Source: Afifella marina DSM 2698 (GTDB taxonomy: Bacteria > Pseudomonadota > Alphaproteobacteria > Rhizobiales > Afifellaceae). Taken from it: a DNA stretch of 64,000 nucleotides. This document shows positions 30,173-39,068 of this stretch, in pieces. The position numbers and the translations under genes are program-made. The notes beneath the pieces were generated by a model. That model had not been told where the DNA came from. It ran no database searches and saw nothing but the letters and a program-made list of their open reading frames with translations. Where the stretch lies: positions 496,001-560,000 of the forward strand of contig NZ_FMVW01000002.1 of the NCBI RefSeq assembly GCF_900102695.1. The letters run 5' to 3'. Numbering within the stretch: the first letter of the stretch is position 1; every line of letters starts with the position of its first letter.

Positions 30173-32034
30173 GTCTTGGTTTTGTCTGTCTCTCGCTGGA
30201 CCTTGCGACGCACGGATTTTTCCGTCGTGCGGTCCTGGTTTTCTGTCTCTGGCGGCACCATCGCAAGGATGCGCCCGGCATTCGAGGCGGCACGCTCCTG
30301 CGCCTGTTCAGCGAAAAAGAGGCTGCCATCGGGTGCGACATACAACAGAATCTCCAGATCGTCGCCGCGCTCGTTGCGATAATCCTCGAAGGTGTATTCC
30401 TTCGTGAGCGGGGTCGATTGGATCTTCCAGCCGCTCGAAAGGCGCCGCTCGAGTTCCCAGTAGGAAACGCCGGAGGCGAGCAGGGGACGGCCGCCGACCG
30501 TGACGGCCATGTTCTTCTTGCTGCCTGAATCCTCGTCGCGCTGACGGCCGATCTGAAAGACGTCGGTGCGGCCGAAATGCGGGCCGAAATCGGTGCAGAC
30601 GAGGGCGTTGTAGGCGTCGTTGTCAGTCGCTGCGATGAGGTAGTCGTAGCGGTTGAACTCGACGGAGAATTCCGCGGGCTCCGAGAGGATTTCGCCGTAA
30701 TAGGTCGGGATTTCCGTCTGGCGCAAAAGGCGCAGGCGCGACCAGTTGCGGTCGGCCACCATCGTCGGGATCTTCATCTCCTTGAGGCGGGCCGTCAGCG
30801 CCTTTGTGAAGTTCGATGCGCCGACGACGAGGATCCCCGAGCGGCGATCGGCAGCAAGACCCAGATGGCGCGCCAGCCAGGGGAGGGTGAAGCCGTGGAC
30901 GACAACGGTGACGAAGACGAGCGCGAAGGTGATCGGCACCATCAGCGGGCCGTCGTCGACGCCGATCGCAGCAAGTTCCGTTCCAAACAAACCTGCGACC
31001 GCGACCGCCACGATACCGCGCGGGGCGATCCAGCCGACGAGCAGGCGTTCTGAGAGTTTGAGTCCACTGCCGATCGTTGCCACGAGCACGGAGAGCGGCC
31101 GCACGACGAGAAGCAGGACGACGATGAAGGCTGCGAGGCGCCAATTGAGGGCCGTGAGATCCGCCCAGGTGAGCGTCGCCGTGAGCAGCACGAAGACGCC
31201 CGAGACGAGGAGGACCGTCATCGTCTCCTTGAAGCGCTTCAGTTCGTCGAGGCTCGCGATGCGGGAATTGCCGAGCGTGATGCCGAGAACGGTTACGGCG
31301 ACGAGGCCCGCTTCGGCCACCAAAAGATCGGTCGCGGCATAGGCGACGAGAACTGCCGCCAGGATGAGAGGCACTTTCAGGTATTCGGGCACCCAGCCGC
31401 GGGAGAAGACGGTGACGAGACCCCGGCCGAGAAGATAGGCGCCGGCGAGCGCCACGACGGCCGCCGCGACGATCGACATGGCGAAGTCGGAAAAAGCCTG
31501 CTCGTGATGGTTGATGAGAATGACTTCGAAGGCCAGAACCGCAAACAGGGCGCCGATCGGGTCGTTGATGATGGCTTCCCAGCGCAGAAGGGATGCTGGT
31601 CGCTGGGCAAGCCGGGCCTGGCGCAGAAGCGGCATGATGACGGTCGGACCCGTCACCACGAAGAGGCCGGAAAGAACCGTCGCCGTCGGCCAGCTGAGAT
31701 CGCCCACGAAATGTGCGGCGATCGTGCCGAGGAGGAAGGCGAGCGGCCCACCCAACAGGACGAGGCGCCGCACACCCATCGAAGTCTCTCGGATCTCGTG
31801 GAAATGCAGAGTCAGGCCGCCTTCGAACAGAATGATGGCGACGGCAACCGCGATGATCGGGCGCAAGAAGTCGCCGAAATCCGATTCCGGATCGATGAGG
31901 CCTAGCCCCGGTCCGATCAAAAGACCGGCGAGCGACAGGACGACGATCGCAGGCAGGCTGAAACGCCAGGACAGCCATTGGGCGGCAATGCCGGTGGCGC
32001 CGATCAGCGCAATCTCGGTGATGATGTCGTGCAT
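30169..32034 (-). CDS. Cation:proton antiporter (CPA1/NhaP-like) with C-terminal nucleotide-binding-like domain
   Basis: A 621-residue inner membrane protein with about 12 hydrophobic helices in the first 390 residues (from IALIGATGIAAQWLSWRF to the HGFTLPWLARHLGL end), matching Na+/H+ or K+/H+ exchangers. The soluble C-terminal half starts with ILVVGASNFTKALTARLKEM, a TrkA-N/RCK-like Rossmann segment that may sense nucleotide or redox state. I use the ATG at 32034 (MHDIITEIAL); a TTG 39 bases upstream would add residues without a better ribosome binding site. The transported cation cannot be told from sequence. Overlaps prmA by four bases. Confidence 0.85.
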   Translation of the reverse strand: MHDIITEIALIGATGIAAQWLSWRFSLPAIVVLSLAGLLIGPGLGLIDPESDFGDFLRPIIAVAVAIILFEGGLTLHFHEIRETSMGVRRLVLLGGPLAFLLGTIAAHFVGDLSWPTATVLSGLFVVTGPTVIMPLLRQARLAQRPASLLRWEAIINDPIGALFAVLAFEVILINHHEQAFSDFAMSIVAAAVVALAGAYLLGRGLVTVFSRGWVPEYLKVPLILAAVLVAYAATDLLVAEAGLVAVTVLGITLGNSRIASLDELKRFKETMTVLLVSGVFVLLTATLTWADLTALNWRLAAFIVVLLLVVRPLSVLVATIGSGLKLSERLLVGWIAPRGIVAVAVAGLFGTELAAIGVDDGPLMVPITFALVFVTVVVHGFTLPWLARHLGLAADRRSGILVVGASNFTKALTARLKEMKIPTMVADRNWSRLRLLRQTEIPTYYGEILSEPAEFSVEFNRYDYLIAATDNDAYNALVCTDFGPHFGRTDVFQIGRQRDEDSGSKKNMAVTVGGRPLLASGVSYWELERRLSSGWKIQSTPLTKEYTFEDYRNERGDDLEILLYVAPDGSLFFAEQAQERAASNAGRILAMVPPETENQDRTTEKSVRRKVQRETDKTKT

Positions 32035-32160
32035 GAACCCGCTCTGCGCTGGAAGAGCGGGATTAAAGAGCAACTGCAGCCGCTTTCAAGCGCCGTTGGC
32101 GGAACTTTCGTCGAAAGTCTTTTGCTCAGAAGGCGGTTTGGACAGCTTGGACCTGCTTGC

Positions 32161-34569
32161 TCAGGTCGCTTCGACAAAACTGTCGACCACGCGCTTGCGG
32201 CCGGATTTTTCGAAATCGATCGTGAGTTTGTTGCCGTCGATCGTGTGGATGGTGCCGTAGCCGAATTTCTGGTGGAAGACGCGCTCGCCGACCGAATAGC
32301 GGCTCGTGCCGCCGATCACCGATTTGGCGACGAGTTCTCCTTCAAGTGTCGTCGGCCCGCGCCCGGTGCGGTTTCTCGGATCGGCGCGATCCCGGTTGGA
32401 TTTCGCGCGCTGCCATCCCGGCGTCCGATAGGCGGAATCGAAGGGCTCCATCCGCTCGAAGCGTGAGCCGCCGTAGCCGCCCGACCCATAATGACCGGCA
32501 CCGCCATAGCCGCCGTAGCTTGCAGGCTCGGCCACTTCGACGTGGTCTTCCGGCAGATCGTCGATGAAGCGCGAGGGCAGGGTGGACTGCCACAGGCCAT
32601 GCACGCGGCGATTGCCGACGAACCAGATGGTGGCGTGGCGGCGGGCGCGCGTGAGGCCGACATAAGCGAGGCGGCGTTCCTCTTCGAGGCCGGCCTTGCC
32701 GCTTTCGTCGAGGGCGCGCTGGTGCGGGAAGAGGCCTTCCTCCCAGCCGGGCAGATAGACGACGTCGAATTCGAGCCCTTTGGCCGAATGCAGCGTCATA
32801 ATGGAGACGGCTTCTTCCGTCTCGCCCCCCTCGGTGTCCATGACGAGCGAGACATGCTCCAGGAAGCCGCCGAGGGAATCGTATTCGCCGAGGTTGTTGA
32901 CGAGTTCCTTGAGGTTTTCGAGCCGGCCCGGAGCTTCCGGCGAGCGGTCGCGTTGCCACATTTCGATGTAGCCGGATTCCTCCAGGATGATTTCGGCGAG
33001 TTCCGGATGCGGCGTGTGCTCCAGCATCTCCGACCAGCGCGCGAAATTTCGAACGAGATCGCCGAGCGCCTGGCGCTGGCGCGGCTTGATCTCTTCCGTT
33101 GCCGCGAGCTCTCCGGCCGCCGCGAGAAGAGGGATGTCGCGGCTGCGTGCATGAGAATGGATGAGCTGGATGGTGGCCGCACCCAGGCCGCGCTTCGGCG
33201 TGTTGACGATGCGCTCGAAGGCGAGCCCGTCGGCCGGATTTTGCGTGACGCGCAAATAGGCGAGCGCATCGCGGATCTCCATGCGCTCGAAGAAGCGCGG
33301 GCCGCCGATAACCCGGTAGGGAAGGCCGAGCGTGACGAAGCGATCTTCGAATTCGCGCATCTGGAACGATGCGCGCACCAGGATGGCAATCTCATTGAGG
33401 GAGATGCCCTGGCGCTGCTTTCGTTCGATGTCTTCGCCGATCGAGCGGGCCTCTTCGGAGGAATCCCAGCCGGAGGCGACGAGAACCGGCGCGCCCATCT
33501 CGTCGGTTGCTGGAAACAGTGTCTTACCGAGACGGCTCTCGTTCTGGGCTATGAGGCATGACGCGGCCGCGAGGATATGGCCTGTCGACCGGTAATTGCG
33601 CTCCAGGCGGATCACCTTGGCGCCGGGAAAATCATGATCGAAGCGCAGGATGTTGGCGACTTCGGCGCCGCGCCAGCCATAGATCGACTGATCGTCGTCA
33701 CCCACGCAGCAGATATTGGCGCGCTCGCCTTCCGGGCGCTGGGCGAGGAGGCGCAGCCAGAGATATTGTGCGACGTTGGTATCCTGATACTCGTCGACGA
33801 GAATGTAGCGGAAGCGCTGCTGGAAGCTCTCGAGCACATCGGGATGCTCGCGGAAGAGCCGCACGCACTCCGTCAGAAGATCCCCGAAATCGACGGCGTT
33901 CAGCGTCTTCAGGCGTTCCTGATAGGCGGTGTAGAGCTCGCGCCCGCGCCCATTGGCAAAAGCGTAAGCTTCGGAATCCGGAATCTTGTCAGGCGACAAG
34001 CCGCGGTTCTTCCAGCCATCGATGAGGTTGGCGAGCTGGCGTGCGGGCCAGCGCTTGTCGTCGAGACCGGCGGCCTGGATCACCTGCTTCATCAGCCGGA
34101 TCTGGTCATCCGTGTCGAGGATGGTGAAATCGGAGCGAAGGCCGACGAGTTCGCCGTGGCGGCGCAGGATCTTGACACCGATCGAGTGAAAGGTGCCGAG
34201 CCACGGCATGCCCTCGGTCTGCTCGCCGCCGATCAAGGCGCCGATCCGCACCTTCATCTCGCGCGCGGCCTTGTTGGTAAAAGTGACCGCGAGGATCTGG
34301 GAGGGAAAGGCGCGGCGCGAGGCGAGGATGTGCGCGATGCGCGTCGTCAGAACCCGGGTCTTGCCCGTGCCGGCGCCGGCGAGCACCAGAAGCGGGCCTT
34401 CGGTCGTCTCCACCGCATCGCGCTGCTCGGGATTGAGGCCTTGCAGATAGCGCGCGGGAGAGGAGACCTGCGCCGCCTGGGCGCGCGCAGCGATCCCGCC
34501 CGCCCGCGGAGCAGGCGTCTGCGGGTCGAACAAGGGATCGTCGTGTCGGTCGGCGTTTGAATGGGTCAT
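32161..34569 (-). CDS. uvrD: DNA helicase II, UvrD/PcrA family
   Basis: An 802-residue superfamily 1A 3'-5' helicase for nucleotide excision and mismatch repair. Q-motif region GLNPEQRDAVETTEGPLLVLAGAGTGKT is recognisable in parts: LNPEQRDAV at about 45 and Walker A AGAGTGKT at residues 64-71. Motif II reads DEYQDTN, motif III VGDDDQSIYGWRGA, motif V TLHSAKGLEFDVVYLPG and motif VI EERRLAYVGLTRAR. The last 60 residues form the PcrA-type Tudor-like tail (VFHQKFGYGTIHTIDGNKL). A glycine/tyrosine-rich linker precedes it. A perfect LexA box lies in its promoter region. Confidence 0.95.
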   Translation of the reverse strand: MTHSNADRHDDPLFDPQTPAPRAGGIAARAQAAQVSSPARYLQGLNPEQRDAVETTEGPLLVLAGAGTGKTRVLTTRIAHILASRRAFPSQILAVTFTNKAAREMKVRIGALIGGEQTEGMPWLGTFHSIGVKILRRHGELVGLRSDFTILDTDDQIRLMKQVIQAAGLDDKRWPARQLANLIDGWKNRGLSPDKIPDSEAYAFANGRGRELYTAYQERLKTLNAVDFGDLLTECVRLFREHPDVLESFQQRFRYILVDEYQDTNVAQYLWLRLLAQRPEGERANICCVGDDDQSIYGWRGAEVANILRFDHDFPGAKVIRLERNYRSTGHILAAASCLIAQNESRLGKTLFPATDEMGAPVLVASGWDSSEEARSIGEDIERKQRQGISLNEIAILVRASFQMREFEDRFVTLGLPYRVIGGPRFFERMEIRDALAYLRVTQNPADGLAFERIVNTPKRGLGAATIQLIHSHARSRDIPLLAAAGELAATEEIKPRQRQALGDLVRNFARWSEMLEHTPHPELAEIILEESGYIEMWQRDRSPEAPGRLENLKELVNNLGEYDSLGGFLEHVSLVMDTEGGETEEAVSIMTLHSAKGLEFDVVYLPGWEEGLFPHQRALDESGKAGLEEERRLAYVGLTRARRHATIWFVGNRRVHGLWQSTLPSRFIDDLPEDHVEVAEPASYGGYGGAGHYGSGGYGGSRFERMEPFDSAYRTPGWQRAKSNRDRADPRNRTGRGPTTLEGELVAKSVIGGTSRYSVGERVFHQKFGYGTIHTIDGNKLTIDFEKSGRKRVVDSFVEAT

Positions 34570-34641
34570 CAGGTTTCGATTCGCTTAAGCCCAAGATAGG
34601 GCAACGATCCCTGTCTTGCGAGGCGATGGCCTGGCTGCGGG

Positions 34642-34667
34642 ATTGTACTGTTGTTCTTGTCTCGTTC
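34642..34667 (-). promoter_or_regulatory. LexA (SOS) box and putative -10 of uvrD
   Basis: GTTC at 34653-34656 and GTTC at 34664-34667 are separated by exactly seven bases, a perfect alphaproteobacterial LexA site (GAAC-N7-GAAC on the uvrD strand). A candidate -10, TACAAT, lies at 34647-34642 on the minus strand, five bases downstream of the box and about 70 bases before the uvrD ATG. LexA binding here would block the promoter until DNA damage. The -35 hexamer is poor. Confidence 0.75.
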
Positions 34668-34766
34668 TCTGCGTCTGCCGACCAAGTCGCAAGGGGGCTG
34701 TGCAAAAAAATGCGTATTGCTTGCCGTAGCTGTTGCTCATGATCGAGCCGTGAGGAGGGGAGCGCC

Positions 34767-34782
34767 GAACCTTGGAAGGTTC
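34767..34782. repeat. Short palindrome upstream of the GFA gene
   Basis: GAACCTTGGAAGGTTC: seven-base arms around a two-base centre, 48 bases before the GFA start codon. It could be an operator; no regulator is suggested by the neighbours. The rest of the 34570-34830 gap besides this and the LexA box shows nothing I recognise. Confidence 0.3.
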
Positions 34783-34830
34783 TTCGTTCGACCGCACGTG
34801 CCTGCGAGGTTGAGGGTTTGAGGGAAAGAT

Positions 34831-35304
34831 ATGAATGTGGAGCTTGAAGGGGGATGCTCCTGCAAGGAGGTGCGTTACCGGCTCAGATCGCGGCCGATGT
34901 TCGTGCATTGCTGCCACTGCCGGGATTGCCAACACGAGACGGGCAGCGCCTTTGTCCTCAATGCGCTCATCGAACGCGATCGGATCGCGTTCTTAAAGAT
35001 AGAGCCGGTCGTCATAACGCTGCCGACGGCGAGCGGGCTTCCTCACGACGTCTATCGCTGCCCGAACTGCCAGATTGCGTTGTGGAGCGATTACGGACGC
35101 CGCGGTGTTTTGAGCTTCCTGCGGGTCGGAACGCTCGACGCTCCGCATGTGTTCGTGCCGGACGTCCATATCTACACGCGCTCGAAAGTTCCGTGGCTCG
35201 AATTGCCGGCGAATGTCCCGGCTTTTGAGGAATATTACGATCTCGAGGAGGTGTGGCCGGCCGCCAGCCTGGCGCGCCGAGATGCGCTTCTCAAGACAGC
35301 CTAG
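34831..35304 (+). CDS. GFA-family (glutathione-dependent formaldehyde-activating-like) protein
   Basis: A 157-residue CENP-V/GFA fold protein with the zinc-binding pattern GGCSCKEVRY near residue 7, CHCRDCQ at about 28-34 and CPNCQIALWS at about 72-81. GFA enzymes bind glutathione adducts of formaldehyde in some bacteria, but most family members are of unknown reaction. The ATG has a GAGGGA ribosome binding site. No formaldehyde pathway genes are nearby; the next gene, a cupin, is 58 bases downstream and may be cotranscribed. Confidence 0.85.
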   Translation: MNVELEGGCSCKEVRYRLRSRPMFVHCCHCRDCQHETGSAFVLNALIERDRIAFLKIEPVVITLPTASGLPHDVYRCPNCQIALWSDYGRRGVLSFLRVGTLDAPHVFVPDVHIYTRSKVPWLELPANVPAFEEYYDLEEVWPAASLARRDALLKTA

Positions 35305-35362
35305 CGAACTCATCCGCCTTTCTCTGCATTGGAGTTGAGAAACCCAAGAGCGGAGACATTGC

Positions 35363-36022
35363 ATGGCAACGCACGATCTCGATCTCAGCGTCGCAGTCGA
35401 ATCCTATGATTTTGAACCTTCGAGCGGCATTCCCAACAGCAGGCTGCCGACGCTCATCTATCGGGGCGGTCTCGACGAGCCGGTCCGCATGGCCGGGGCG
35501 GCGGACACGATCCTGACGCGGAATATGTGGCAGGGCGTGTGGGTCTGGTCGATCTATCCGTACTGGCACTTCCATACCAAGGGCCATGAAGTGCTCGCCT
35601 GCGTGTGCGGCTCGGCCCGCGTCGGGCTCGGGGGCGATGACGGCATCGAGACCGATCTCAACGCCGGCGACGTGGTCGTCATTCCCGCCGGCGTCGGCCA
35701 CAAGAGATTGTCGGCGACGGAGGATTTTTCGGTCGTCGGCGCTTATCCGCCGGGGCAGGAGGGCGACATTACCAAGCCTGAAGAGATTGATTTCGAGGAG
35801 GCCAGGAAGAAGGCGGCAAGCGTGCCGCTTCCCGACACCGATCCGATCTATGGCCGGGAAGGTCCGCTCTTTCAGTATTGGAAACTCCGTGCGGCGGATG
35901 TGGGCGAGCACGCCTCTTCCGAGCACGAAGCGGCAGCTGAAGGCGAAGGGGCGAGCGAGACTTCTGAAATCCATGAGGAGAGGAGCGTCACCGACAAGTC
36001 CGGGGCGACCAGCGAGAAATAG
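35363..36022 (+). CDS. Cupin-domain protein (YjlB-like)
   Basis: A 219-residue protein with a single cupin barrel over about residues 50-125. The segment PYWHFHTKGHEVLACVCGSARVGLGG corresponds to cupin motif 1 (visible key residues: HFH at the start, E eight residues later), and DLNAGDVVVIPAGVGHKRL to motif 2 with its metal histidine. The last 45 residues are acidic and low-complexity (GEHASSEHEAAAEGEG). The reaction or ligand is unknown; YjlB-like cupins are uncharacterised. GGAG lies eight bases before the ATG. Confidence 0.8.
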   Translation: MATHDLDLSVAVESYDFEPSSGIPNSRLPTLIYRGGLDEPVRMAGAADTILTRNMWQGVWVWSIYPYWHFHTKGHEVLACVCGSARVGLGGDDGIETDLNAGDVVVIPAGVGHKRLSATEDFSVVGAYPPGQEGDITKPEEIDFEEARKKAASVPLPDTDPIYGREGPLFQYWKLRAADVGEHASSEHEAAAEGEGASETSEIHEERSVTDKSGATSEK

Positions 36023-36073
36023 AAAGAAGGCTGGTGGGGGAGTCAGCTATCCGGCCGACGCCACGCTCCCACA

Positions 36074-36107
36074 CAAAAAAATGCCGCCCGCAGGGTGCGG
36101 ACGGCAT
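36074..36107 (-). terminator. Rho-independent terminator of the PRC-barrel gene
   Basis: On the minus strand ATGCCGTCCGCA pairs with TGCGGGCGGCAT (one G-T pair) around a three-base loop and is followed by seven Ts. It lies 27 bases after the PRC-barrel stop codon. It may also slow transcription arriving from the convergent cupin gene. Confidence 0.9.
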
Positions 36108-36133
36108 CTTTCAAATCCGAAGAGGGTTGCGGC

Positions 36134-36766
36134 TTAGTTCGACTGAGCCGGTTCGCCGGTCGCCGGGGCACCGCCCGTGCTGGTACCCATGCCGCCGCTC
36201 TCAGTCTGCGACTGCTGGGCCGCGGCATCGGCCTGCGCCTTCTGATCGTCGAGGTCGACGAAGTCCGGGGCAGCTTCAAGCGCCTCCTTGGAGCCATCGA
36301 TCACGAGGTGCAGGTCGCCATCTTCATCGTTCTGCACGTCGATTTCACTGAACTTGATCGCGACATCTTTCTCGCCGATGCCGAGGAAGCCGCCAACGCC
36401 GATGATCGCGCCGTCAACTCCGCCGTCCTTCGTGAAGAGGAGGTCGTTGATGTCGCCCACCGCCTCGTCGCTTTGATTGTAGACGGTCTGGCCGATATAG
36501 CTGCTCGCCTTGACCTGATCTTGGCTCTGCTCGGTCAGGAAGACAGAGGAATCCATCGGCTTCGCAGGAGCTTCGGCGGTCTCGCCGGTCGGGGCGCTCA
36601 TGCTGTCGTTCGGCTGGGCTTCCATCCCGCCAGCGGGGGCCTTGTCCGGGCTCGCCGGCTGTTCCGCCATCGGCTGGTTGGTGGTGTCGGTGTCATTCGT
36701 CTGCGCCATCGCGCCGGTCGCCATCATTGCCGAGATGGCCGTCGTTGCCAAAAGCTTCTTCAACAT
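36134..36766 (-). CDS. Secreted PRC-barrel domain protein
   Basis: A 210-residue exported protein. A signal peptide MLKKLLATTAISAMMATGAMA with an AXA-type cleavage site ends at about residue 21. A disordered region rich in Pro, Ala, Met and Gly follows, and then a PRC-barrel beta domain at about 85-165 (ASSYIGQTVYNQSDEAVGDINDLLF). A Gln/Ser/Gly-rich tail ends the chain. Such periplasmic PRC-barrel proteins are common in Hyphomicrobiales, often in stress regulons, without a defined role. The start is the ATG with AGGGAGAG just upstream; a longer frame reaching to 36832 adds sequence without signal-peptide features. Confidence 0.85.
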   Translation of the reverse strand: MLKKLLATTAISAMMATGAMAQTNDTDTTNQPMAEQPASPDKAPAGGMEAQPNDSMSAPTGETAEAPAKPMDSSVFLTEQSQDQVKASSYIGQTVYNQSDEAVGDINDLLFTKDGGVDGAIIGVGGFLGIGEKDVAIKFSEIDVQNDEDGDLHLVIDGSKEALEAAPDFVDLDDQKAQADAAAQQSQTESGGMGTSTGGAPATGEPAQSN

Positions 36767-37168
36767 TCTCACTCTCCCTGTTTGGGGCGCGCCTGGGTGG
36801 CGGCTCGCCCCGTCTGTGTAGTGGGAGGGCAATGCCGTGACGGCTAAAGGGTTCGTTCAAATAACGTTGCGAAACCCGCACAAAATGTGATCGCTTCCGT
36901 GGGAACCCTTTCGGCTCCCGGTCACGCTCCTTCGGCCGCTTCGCCTTCTCTCGCTGTGCCGAAACATGCTGGGGGCCGCGGGGCTCCGTTTGGAATTGCG
37001 CTCTGATCATTCCGCCCGCTGTCAGCGATCGCGCATGGGAGAAGGCCGGTTCGCAGCCTTGACCTTGCAGCTTGCTTGGGTGCAGGAGACGGGGGCTTCC
37101 CGGTGCCCGCGACAGATTAACCTCTTGTTCTTCTCAGTGTGACGCTCCGTTCGGAAGCGGCACCCGAG
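36767..37168. other. Non-coding gap between divergent PRC-barrel and ClC genes
   Basis: About 400 bases that must hold both promoters. I see a short palindrome CACAAAATGTG at about 36879-36889 and an AACGTT near 36861, but no convincing promoter pair, structured RNA or gene. Open frames here are short and low-complexity. Confidence 0.5.
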
Positions 37169-39022
37169 ATGGAAAGAAGCGAGATCGTGACCGACACTTC
37201 GGCCGAGGCGAAGCCGACAAATTCAGCGCCAGTTTCCGCGTCCGGTACGGAAGAAGAGAGCCAGGAACGCGTCTTGAGCGCTCCCGCATTGTGTGTGGTC
37301 GCGTTCACAATCGGTGTGGTGGCTGCCGTTGGCGCCGTTCTCTTTCGCTACATGATCGCCTTCGTGCACAATCTGGCTTTCAACGGGCGCATCAGCTTCT
37401 TTTATGACGCCAACCATTTCGAGGCGGCGAGCGTCTGGGGCCCCTTCATTATTCTCGCGCCGATCATCGGCGGCCTCGTCGTCGTCTTTCTGGTGAAGAC
37501 GTTTGCGCCGGAGGCGAAGGGCCACGGCGTTCCAGAAGTGATGTACGCCGTCTACCACAACAACGGAAATGTGCGCGGCGTCGTGGCGATCGTGAAATCG
37601 ATCGCCTCCGCCATCTCCATCGGCAGCGGCGCCTCGGTCGGTCGCGAAGGACCGATCATTCAGATCGGTGCCTCGTTCGGCTCGACGATCGCGCGCACGT
37701 TGCGGCTGCCGCGCTGGCAGAAGATCACGATGCTTGCCGCCGGCGCCGGTGCGGGCATCGCGGCGACATTCAACACGCCCCTCGGCGGTGTTCTCTTTGC
37801 CGTTGAGCTCCTCCTGCCGGAGGTGAGTGGGCGCACCTTCTTGCCGGTCGTCGTGGCGACGGCGACGGCGACCTATATCGGCCGCATCGCGCTCGGTCTT
37901 GACCCCGCATTCTTCGTGCCGCTTTCCGCGGTCGACCCCCAGCACGCAATCAATCTCGCGGAGCTCGTCGGCTTTGCGGTTCTCGGTCTCCTTGCGGGCG
38001 TCGCCTCCTGGGCGTTCATCCGCTTCCTCGCCCTCTGTGAGGATTTCTTTCCGAAGCTGCCGGGCAACGATTACACGCGCAACATCATCGGCATGACGCT
38101 GATCGGGCTGCTCGCCTACGGCTTTTTCGTCACGACGGGGCAGTACCACACGGCCGGCGTCGGCTATGCCACGATCCAGTCGATCGTGAGCGAGAGCAAT
38201 TACAGCTACACGCTCTTCCTTCTCGTCGCCCTGTTGATCGGCAAGCTGGTGGCGACGAGCGTCAGCCTCGGTGCGGGAGCCTCAGGCGGGGTCTTTTCTC
38301 CTTCTCTCTTCATCGGCGCGACGCTCGGCGGCGCCGTCGGTGCGCTCGGCGCGTGGCTCTTCCCGGGCGAGGGCTTCAACATGGCCGAATTTGCCGTCGT
38401 CGGCATGGGCGCGCTCGTGGGGGGTGCGACCGGGGCCTCGATGACGGCGATCGTCATGATCTTCGAGATGACGCGCGACTATAATGTGATCGTCCCGCTG
38501 GTCCTGGCGGTGGCGCTGTCGGTCGGCGTGCGGCGCTGGTTCATTGCGGCCGACATTTACACGATCAAGCTGCGCAATCGCGGCCGCCCGATCCCGTCGG
38601 TGCGGCACACGAACATGTATCTGGTGCAGCAGGCGCGCGATCTGATGAACCGCAATTTCGTCGTGCTGCCTGCCGCCACGAGCGTGCGGGATGCGATCAA
38701 GCTCGTCGGCGAGGAGGGTCAGCGCAGGCATGTCGTCGTCAGCGAGGATGGCCGGATTGTCGGGTATGCCCGCTTCGGTTCTGTGCTCTACGCGCCGTCG
38801 ATCCGAGCCGATCAGACGCTTGCCGATATCATCTCCGACGATTTCGTCGTCGCGCCGGAAAACAACATTCTCAATTCCATCATCACGCGCATGAACCGGC
38901 GCGCGCGCTCCTTCGCGATCGTCGTGCGGGCAGGCGTCGTGGTGCCGCGTCCGGAGGATGTGGTGGGTATCATCGATTCTCCGGAGATCGCCGGGGCGGT
39001 CATCCGCAACCACTATTCCTGA
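37169..39022 (+). CDS. ClC-family anion channel/transporter with two CBS domains
   Basis: A 617-residue membrane protein of the ClC family. About residues 35-470 hold the helical core: KGHGVPEVM (filter region 1), GSGASVGREGPIIQIG (filter region 2, with the gating glutamate in GREGP), GAGIAATFNTPLGG, and GAGASGGVFSPSLFIG (filter region 3). The C-terminal 130 residues contain a CBS pair (DLMNRNFVVLPAATSVRDAI and the following block), which usually bind adenine nucleotides. The usual GSGIP is GHGVP, so the filter serine is replaced by histidine. I start at ATG 37169; a GTG at 37139 is possible, and neither has a strong ribosome binding site. Confidence 0.9.
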   Translation: MERSEIVTDTSAEAKPTNSAPVSASGTEEESQERVLSAPALCVVAFTIGVVAAVGAVLFRYMIAFVHNLAFNGRISFFYDANHFEAASVWGPFIILAPIIGGLVVVFLVKTFAPEAKGHGVPEVMYAVYHNNGNVRGVVAIVKSIASAISIGSGASVGREGPIIQIGASFGSTIARTLRLPRWQKITMLAAGAGAGIAATFNTPLGGVLFAVELLLPEVSGRTFLPVVVATATATYIGRIALGLDPAFFVPLSAVDPQHAINLAELVGFAVLGLLAGVASWAFIRFLALCEDFFPKLPGNDYTRNIIGMTLIGLLAYGFFVTTGQYHTAGVGYATIQSIVSESNYSYTLFLLVALLIGKLVATSVSLGAGASGGVFSPSLFIGATLGGAVGALGAWLFPGEGFNMAEFAVVGMGALVGGATGASMTAIVMIFEMTRDYNVIVPLVLAVALSVGVRRWFIAADIYTIKLRNRGRPIPSVRHTNMYLVQQARDLMNRNFVVLPAATSVRDAIKLVGEEGQRRHVVVSEDGRIVGYARFGSVLYAPSIRADQTLADIISDDFVVAPENNILNSIITRMNRRARSFAIVVRAGVVVPRPEDVVGIIDSPEIAGAVIRNHYS

Positions 39023-39068
39023 TTGCCTGACAAACTGATTCAGCCCTCGATTCCAGGGAACTGATCCG

